64,000 bases of DNA. Source: Amorphochlora amoebiformis (lineage: Eukaryota > Cercozoa > Chlorarachniophyceae). Position numbers and translations under genes: made by a program. The DNA lies in contig BAAHQB010000301.1 in assembly GCA_054601695.1 (NCBI GenBank), forward strand, positions 124,001 through 188,000. The letters run 5' to 3'. Positions 1 through 64,000 of the stretch are shown one piece after another. A model generated the notes under the pieces. It was not told the origin of the DNA. It made no database searches and worked only from the letters and a program-made list of their open reading frames with translations. Position 1 is the stretch's first letter. Every line of letters starts with the position of its first letter.

Positions 1-20
1 ATACATATATATATATATAT

Positions 21-8475
<8,455 letters not shown>

Positions 8476-8747
8476 TTACTCTTTTGATGTGTTCTCGGGG
8501 GGGGGCTGGAAGAGGGAGGGCTCGACGTCCACAAATTGAGTTTGGGGGTTCCAAAAGAAGCCCCGGGTAGTAACAGAATGGGTTAGACTTAAAGGTTTCG
8601 ATTTGAATGGATAGAAATCCGACATGTGTGACATGTCTAAGTGACATTTTATTTTGTGACGTTCCTAGGTGACATTCGCATTTGTCCCTCCGGTTTGTCA
8701 CACATTGACAATGTCATTGTCACTCAGAACAGTCACGCAAACGCGCA
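8476..8747. promoter_or_regulatory. divergent intergenic region between ZEP and the Lys-rich gene
   Basis: Only 272 bp separate the two start codons, which face away from each other. The plus-strand-proximal half (about 8620-8735) holds at least eight GTGAC/GTCAC motifs, including TGTGACATG, AGTGACATTTT, TGTGACG, GGTGACATT, TTGTCACAC and TTGTCACTCAGAACAGTCAC. It has no TA or TTAGGG tract, unlike nearly everything around it. A shared bidirectional promoter is inferred. Confidence 0.6.
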
Positions 8748-12977
<4,230 letters not shown>

Positions 12978-13421
12978 TCTCTCTCTTCTCTCTCTCTCTC
13001 GAACTCAACGCCTTCTCTCTCTCTCTCTCTCTATGTGTGCATGTCTCATTGTCTCTCAAAATCTCTCTCTCTCTCTCTCTCTCGACCTATCTCTCGAACT
13101 CAACGCCTTCTCTCTCTCTCTCTATGTGTGCGTCTCGTTGTCTCTCAATCTCTCTCTCTCTCTCTCTCGACCTATCTCTCGAACTCAACGCCTTCTCTCT
13201 CTCTCTCTATGTGTGCGTCTCATTGTCTCTCAATCTCTCTCTCTCTCTCTCTCTCGACCTATCTCTCGAACTCAACGCCTTATCTCTCTCTATCTCTCTC
13301 TCTCTATGTGTGCGTGTCTTATTGTCTCTCAATCTCTCTCTCTCTCCTCTCTCTCTCGACCTATCTCTCGAACTCAACGCCTTCTCTCTCTCTCTATGTG
13401 TGCGTGTCTCAATGTCTCTCA

Positions 13422-13465
<44 letters not shown>

Positions 13466-13486
13466 GTATGTATATATTAAATATTT
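12978..13486. repeat. CT-rich minisatellite 3' of the Lys-rich gene
   Basis: Begins at the TAA of the upstream gene. About five imperfect units of roughly 70-90 bp, each containing CTCGAACTCAACGCC, a (CT)n run, TATGTGTGCGT and TTGTCTCTCAATCT, then (CT)n merging into (TA)n at 13445. The LSLSLS open frames through it are repeat translations. It probably contains the 3' UTR. Confidence 0.85.
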
Positions 13487-13561
13487 ATGGAGAAAATAAG
13501 TCGACTCCTCATCCTCATTGCCTTTTCTCTACATAGTATACACACACACACACAGACACGC

Positions 13562-13615
<54 letters not shown>

Positions 13616-13730
13616 ATATACAAATATATAATATATATATATATTATATTATTTATATATCTACCTAATATATATATATGATATACTCCTCCTATCTAAT
13701 ATGCACATCAAGCAATCTGGTGCAATATAT

Positions 13731-13783
<53 letters not shown>

Positions 13784-13858
13784 ATAGATATAGCTGGTGG
13801 CTCTAGAAAACGACCGTTTAGTAAGACAAAGGCTGGTCCTGACCCATTTGAAGGTATT

Positions 13859-13919
<61 letters not shown>

Positions 13920-14215
13920 GTGTGTGTGTGTATGTATATATATATAAATATATAGTATATAGTATATATATATATATATATATATGTATATACATATACA
14001 CATATTAATATATTTAAATATACACACATATATATTTACATAAATATATACACATACACACATATATACATATACACATATACATATGTATACATAGATG
14101 TAAGCATATCTATATACATATATGTATACATATCCATATATCTATACATAGACACATACATATCTATATGTAACATAGGGCTACAGCCTTGGCTAAGGAT
14201 GGATCACAAATATAC

Positions 14216-14259
<44 letters not shown>

Positions 14260-14342
14260 TATATAGCTATATCCATATATCTACATATGGATATATACAT
14301 ATCTTTATATAATATAGCCCTACATCCTTGGGCTAAGGATGG

Positions 14343-14381
<39 letters not shown>

Positions 14382-14627
14382 CATGTATATATATATTATA
14401 TATGGATGTAAGCATATATCTACATCCATATATCTATATATAGATATTTATACATATCTATATATATATATATACATATCTATGTATATATATACAGATA
14501 TATACATATCTATAGATAGATATATACATATCTACATGTAATATAGGGCTACATCCTTGGGCTAAGGACGGCAAATCAGCAGTCAGGCAAAAGAAGATAA
14601 AAGAGCAACAAAGAAAGAAAGTATATA

Positions 14628-14671
<44 letters not shown>

Positions 14672-14697
14672 GTGTACGTGTAATATATATGTGTATG

Positions 14698-14752
<55 letters not shown>

Positions 14753-14961
14753 GCCTATGGATGGTGTAGATCAGTAGAGGAAGAAAGTACATAATATATG
14801 TATGTATGTATATGTATATATGTATGTATAGATATAATATTTAGATAGAATATATGTAAATATGTATATTCAGAGATAGATATGTGCATATATTTACATA
14901 TACATAAATATATATATATATATATATACATTATAAATATATATATATATATATATATAAA

Positions 14962-15036
<75 letters not shown>

Positions 15037-15108
15037 GATTAATGTATCGTGGGCTAGAAAGAAGAAGAAAAAAAAAAGGATCAATTCTGGAAAAAGTATC
15101 TAATATTA

Positions 15109-15155
<47 letters not shown>

Positions 15156-15351
15156 TTTTAAACATTACATTCATATCCACAAATATATATATTCATTGTA
15201 TCATACGTACATACCTATGTACATATGTATATGTACATATATACATAGACATAACATACATATAAAAAAATAGGTTTCTCGTGGGCAGACTTTCGAAGGG
15301 AGAACATGGAAATCGGAGGCTGAGATGGTTCTGCGTCAACAATTCGACTAA
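13487..15351 (+). CDS. tentative small gene with hydrophobic N-terminus and basic middle, about 5-6 exons
   Basis: Function not recognised. Candidate exons: 13487-13535 ([16 protein letters not shown], signal-peptide-like), 13794-13853 ([20 protein letters not shown]), 14547-14620 ([16 protein letters not shown] then a basic tail), a 7-nt candidate 14780-14786, 15058-15095 ([12 protein letters not shown]), and 15274-15351 ([20 protein letters not shown], ending in TAA). Phases are 1,1,0 for the first three exons. The terminal exon is open only in phase 0, which forces phase 1 into 15058 and makes the 7-nt exon necessary. That step is the weak point. Two partial upstream copies of the third exon's 5' edge show that its acceptor has been duplicated. 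The gene runs the same way as its left neighbour and converges on Ycf36. Confidence 0.45.
14172..14346 (+). repeat. two copies of an acceptor edge of the 13.5-15.4 kb gene
   Basis: TAGGGCTACAGCCTTGGCTA (14177-14209) and TAGCCCTACATCCTTGGGCT (14316-14346) precede the intact copy at 14544-14575. All three continue AAGGA(T/C)GG. Confidence 0.88.
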
Positions 15352-15559
15352 AATTCTTTCGTAAAAAACGGTTTTAACTGTTCTGCATCTAGTGCCATAT
15401 CTAGATATGCACGTGCACAAGTTAAAAGTTTCAAAAATACCGGCGGCTACTAATTGTATATATATATATATATATACATATACTAGATATATACATTTGT
15501 ACATAATATACATATATATACATACATACATATATATATATATACATATTTTTATATAC

Positions 15560-15602
<43 letters not shown>

Positions 15603-16432
15603 TTATTCCAGTGCGCATAGACAACCCAAAAAAAAGTAATCTATATATATATATAACATTTACATATACTATATATATATAATGTAGAAGATAATATCGT
15701 AAACCTGTGCTAGATCTAGGATCATGAATCAGTCTGATTCATGATTACCGCTGGATTAGTCTAGTAGTACTTCGGATATGTCACGATCTAGCGATATCAT
15801 TCAACATTACTGTACCTACAGACCTAACTACGAAGCTATTATACTACAGTCTAGACAGTCAGTCTAGCAGTGAACGGATACATACTCTAGATACTAGAGG
15901 TTTCATCATAGGCTCTAGATCATAGGCAGTAGATCGATAGTGATATTTTTGTATATATATACTACTACTAATAGATACATACTATTGCCTGTGAAAGTGA
16001 TAATCTAGTAACGAAAGTGCCCGAGTATGATTATGGTAACAATAATTTTTCGAACATTCCTTGCGTATATGGGATCCATCATTGAAATCAGCTCTCATTA
16101 ATCATATCCACATTCGGAACTGACTTGCGGATAGTACGTACACAAGATTTTGGGTTCATGCTGCCTGCCAGTGACTCAGTCTATGACACTGAGTCACGCT
16201 GAGTGACAATTTTGCCTGAGGCTTGAATCTGTCACCCAGAGTGACCATTGCTAGAAAAACACTGGTGTTCCGTCGTTTTCAGCATCCCAAGCCCCCTGCA
16301 CGTGCACGATAGTAGTCATCCAAGCAATATGCAGGTTTTTCTCCTAATGGTATGTTTTTCGAGTGTTTTTAATATTAATATGTGAATGTATTTATGTGTA
16401 TGTATATATACATACATATGTATCTATATATG

Positions 16433-16463
<31 letters not shown>

Positions 16464-16519
16464 TATATATATAATTCATATACATGCACATGTATAATAT
16501 ACACATATATATATACGTA

Positions 16520-16554
<35 letters not shown>

Positions 16555-16651
16555 TATATGTATATATTTATATGCTTTTATTTACACACACAACCATATA
16601 TATATAAATACGTATTTCATTACATATATATATATATATATAAATATATAT
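15352..16651. other. convergent intergenic region rich in short palindromes
   Basis: About 700 bp (15690-16370) lack microsatellites and hold many short inverted repeats: CATGAATCAGTCTGATTCATG at 15724-15744, repeated CTAGTCTAG/TCTAGA motifs, and a GTGACTCAG/CTGAGTCAC cluster at 16172-16240. No convincing coding chain. A short ATG island at 16332-16352 (MQVFLLM before GTATGT) has no recognised continuation. The rest is TA repeat. Confidence 0.5.
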
Positions 16652-28250
<11,599 letters not shown>

Positions 28251-28629
28251 CGCCTGATACGTATCCGAAACAATAAGAGCGCAGATTTCGCGCTATAAAT
28301 AGAAAGTGGAAACTTAATTTTTCGGCTGTTAGCTGGGAGAGGATATTCTATGGAGATAAGGCGTGAGTCAATAAAGTATAATGGACAAAGGGGGGGAGGG
28401 GAGGCCACTGGAGGATTAGCAGGCCACGTGGCTCGGGTTCACGCCGGTGTCACTCAGTAATGTCACAAAATGATATGACAAGATATTTTATATATATTAT
28501 CCTTTATATCAAGATCAAGCTATCAATATATTCAAATCTAGATATAAACAATAACTTATTAGAATATCCCATCTCACTCCTTGTCACCCTCAAGTGTCAC
28601 CTTCAACGGTGACATTTCTGTGTGACCGA
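28251..28629. promoter_or_regulatory. divergent intergenic region between ycf36 and the 28630 gene
   Basis: 379 bp lie between two outward-facing first exons. The region contains CGCTATAAATAG near 28293 and a cluster of GGTGTCACTCAGTAATGTCAC, TTGTCACCC, AGTGTCACC, GGTGACATT and TGTGACC between 28446 and 28627. The motif TGTCACTCAG is shared with the 8.7 kb intergenic region. A bidirectional promoter is inferred. Confidence 0.6.
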
Positions 28630-41180
<12,551 letters not shown>

Positions 41181-41848
41181 ATTCGGTAACCCATTTATGT
41201 GTATGTATATATCTGTGTATATGTATGCACGTATATAATACATGTGTATATATCATTGAATACGTATGTGCATGTGTGTGTGTGTATTATCTGTATGTGT
41301 GTGTACGCGCACATACGTATACATGTATGTGTGCGCATATTAAGTTCACAGTAAGACCCGTATTCGACTAGATCCTGGTAACCCTCTATATATGCATATG
41401 TATATATGTGTATATATATACACACATATACACACATATGTATGCATATCGTATTGTATATGCACATATCTATCTAGCTATGCATGTATATATATATATA
41501 TATATAATATATATATGTATGTATATGTGTGTATGTGTATGTGTGTGTGTGTAACATACAGTTAATCTATACTCTAGAAATACATATACACACACGTGTG
41601 TATACATACACACACATATACATACATATATACACACACACATATATATGTGTGTATGTATGTGTGTATATGTAACGATGTAGACATACCTCTATTTATT
41701 TCTGCATATTTTATACATTGAGCGTATCTATACGTGTTTATATACATGCACATATACATATGTGTATGTACATGTGTGTATGGATAAAAAGTAATTGTAT
41801 ACATATGGATATAATATAAATATAAATACATATATATATACATATACA

Positions 41849-41883
<35 letters not shown>

Positions 41884-42490
41884 GTGTATATATATTAACA
41901 ATTCATATTATTAGTACCACCTTTAGTATTATTGTACATGTAATTATATTCATTGTACTCATATACACATGTATATCATACATATACACATAGACACACA
42001 TATAAATACATACATTTACGTAAACATATGTGTTATTTTCAGGATGCCGACACTATGTTATGTGACCCGTGACTTCGCAATATCTAGCTTCTAGTGACTT
42101 TGCCTAAATAAAGTACGAAAATTGGCTGGATTGTATTCGATTCTAGTGATTTTGCCTAAATTAAGTACGAAAGTTGTCTGGATTGTATTCGTTTCTAGTG
42201 ACTTTGCCTAAATTAAGTGCGAAAATTGTCTGGATTGTATTCGATTCTAGTGATTTTGCCTAAATTGAGTACGAAAATTGTCTGGATTGTGTTCGATTCT
42301 AGTGATTTTGCCTGAATAAGTACGAAAATTGTCTGGATTGTATTCGATTCTAGTGATTTTGCCTTAATACGTACGAAAATTATTACAGTGTATGAGAATT
42401 CTATGTGTACATTACCTGCCGCTAGGATTAGTATTAGACTCATATGTTCAATGCGCGTATCTAGTAACAGTGCAAAACTTTATATATATT

Positions 42491-42563
<73 letters not shown>

Positions 42564-43321
42564 ACTGGTATTCTGGTCAGGTAGTATTGTGTATCTCCAA
42601 CACACCCAATGTGAACACACTGGAAACATTGTTGAAACATAGTACGTATACGTATTCTAGGTATTAATAGTTAAATATAAACATAGTACGTATTTTAATG
42701 ATTAATTGGGAAATATTAGCATGTTAACAGGTACGTACGTAAGCATATGCGTCAGGGACGCAAGTTGTCATGTTGATACGTATGTCGCTATGTTGATACG
42801 CACGTTGATATAGGTCGTTAAGCAAATCTGGTACGCATGTTCATATATTAAAGTTGGTACGCATGTCGTAGATACGTATGATGGTACGTATTAGTATACT
42901 AAGTGGCGTACGTATGTAGCTAACAGTACGTATAGTAGTATCTCTGGATTACAGTTGGTACGCATGTAGTAGTACGTATGATGCTACGTATTAGTATACT
43001 AAGTGGCGTACGTATGTAGCTAACAGTACGTATAGTAGTACCTCTGGACTATGGTATTGTCTCATTATTATCGATCGCTTTTGAAGACAAGTAAGTCGAG
43101 AAAAGTGAGTGACACGCGATGTTTAGCGAAGTCTACTACGGGGCTAATGCTTTTCGAGAAAAAAAAAAAAATTGTCGCCAAGGTGTTCTTTAGGCGAAAC
43201 ATGCAGATAATCAGTGTGTAGATCCAGCAGATCTAGCTAGATAGCCGCAGTTGATGGAATTTAAATAGTTTTAACTTCGAGTATCAGAGGCCGATTAATT
43301 AAGAAAGTTGTGATATCAACG
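41181..43321. other. convergent intergenic region with two tandem-repeat families
   Basis: Lies between the stop codons of two converging genes. 41181-42040 is TA/TG-rich. 42090-42390 is a tandem array of about 51-54 bp units. 42640-43060 is rich in TACGTA and GTACGTA, with a direct duplication of about 85-110 bp (42868-42955 against 42976-43057). 43060-43320 is unique AT-rich sequence with an A13 run at 43159. I see no supported gene. Confidence 0.6.
42090..42390. repeat. 51-54 bp minisatellite, about 6 copies
   Basis: Unit contains GTCTGGATTGTATTCGATTC, TAGTGATTTTGCCTAAAT and TAAGTACGAAAATT. Intergenic. The minus frame is open through several units (KITRIEYNPDNFRT) but I could not link it to a gene. 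Confidence 0.9.
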
Positions 43322-63668
<20,347 letters not shown>

Positions 63669-63929
63669 CTTCGGTTCGGTTCGGGTTAGGGTTGTAGCTT
63701 TCTCGTCTCTTTCTTCTCTTTCGTTGCCGCCTCCCTCGCTCTCTCTCTCCCTCGCGTAAGCTCGCTGTCCCTCTCCCCTCCGTCTGTGCGTCGGTCTGTG
63801 TCTCTCTCTCGCTCCCCTCTCTCTCGCTCTCTCCTCTCTCGCGCTCTCATTCTTTCTCTCTCTCGACGTCTCTAACTTTCTTTGTCTGTCTCATCTCTCT
63901 CTCTCTCTCTCGCCATATCTCCCGTGCGT

Positions 63930-63963
<34 letters not shown>

Positions 63964-64000
63964 GCTCTCTCTCTCTTTTGCTTTTTGAGTTTGGGCTTGG
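63669..64000. other. intron or upstream part of the decarboxylase gene; CT-rich low-complexity DNA
   Basis: From 63690 the plus strand is almost pure CT/CTC with TCTCTCGC interruptions, so it is GA-rich on the coding strand. No AG/GT-bounded exon with family similarity was found. The N-terminal exons of the decarboxylase must lie beyond the window. Confidence 0.5.

Noticed and set aside
41181-42040. Hidden exons in the TA/TG-rich spacer
   Set aside because: Islands lack paired AG/GT borders and continue no neighbouring gene; the plus gene ends in-frame at 41180.

Overview
This is nuclear DNA of a photosynthetic eukaryote, not a prokaryote. Three lines of evidence support this. Interstitial TTAGGG arrays occur in both orientations. 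Every gene is cut into very small exons with GT...AG borders. The recognisable products are plastid proteins: a zeaxanthin epoxidase, a Ycf36/CGLD27 protein and a plastid-type Orn/Lys/Arg decarboxylase. Two of the first exons (ATG at 8475 and 28250, minus strand) begin with a short hydrophobic stretch followed by a basic, Ser/Arg-rich stretch. That resembles the signal-plus-transit leader of an alga with an ER-routed (secondary) plastid, but the lineage cannot be fixed from this window.

Long open reading frames here are almost all translations of (TA)n (YIYIYI), TTAGGG ([12 protein letters not shown]) or CCCTAA (NPNPNP, LTLTLT). I found the real genes by ignoring those frames, taking every short non-repetitive island, requiring an AG acceptor and a GT donor, and chaining islands whose splice phases agree and whose peptides continue a known family. 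On this basis about 5 kb of 64 kb is coding. The introns are almost wholly (TA)n microsatellite, telomere-type repeat, or tandem copies of the neighbouring exon edge.

Layout: (1) 157-8475 minus, zeaxanthin epoxidase, 15 exons, 3' end outside the window. (2) A 272-bp divergent intergenic region. (3) 8748-12977 plus, a complete six-exon gene for a 138-residue Lys-rich protein. (4) 13487-15351 plus, a small tentative gene with a hydrophobic N-terminus. (5) 16652-28250 minus, Ycf36/CGLD27 (DUF1230), about 19 exons. (6) A second divergent intergenic region rich in GTGACA/TGTCAC. (7) 28630-41180 plus, a chain of small exons that is probably one gene of unknown function. (8) 41181-43321, a convergent intergenic region with tandem repeats. 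(9) 43322-63668 minus, an Orn/Lys/Arg decarboxylase of 21 exons, with its 5' end outside the window.

Three things deserve attention. Telomeric repeats sit directly at splice junctions. Exon edges, with their splice sites, are repeatedly duplicated into the adjacent intron. About ten copies of an unnamed ~45-75 bp element occur, always in the same orientation relative to TTAGGG.
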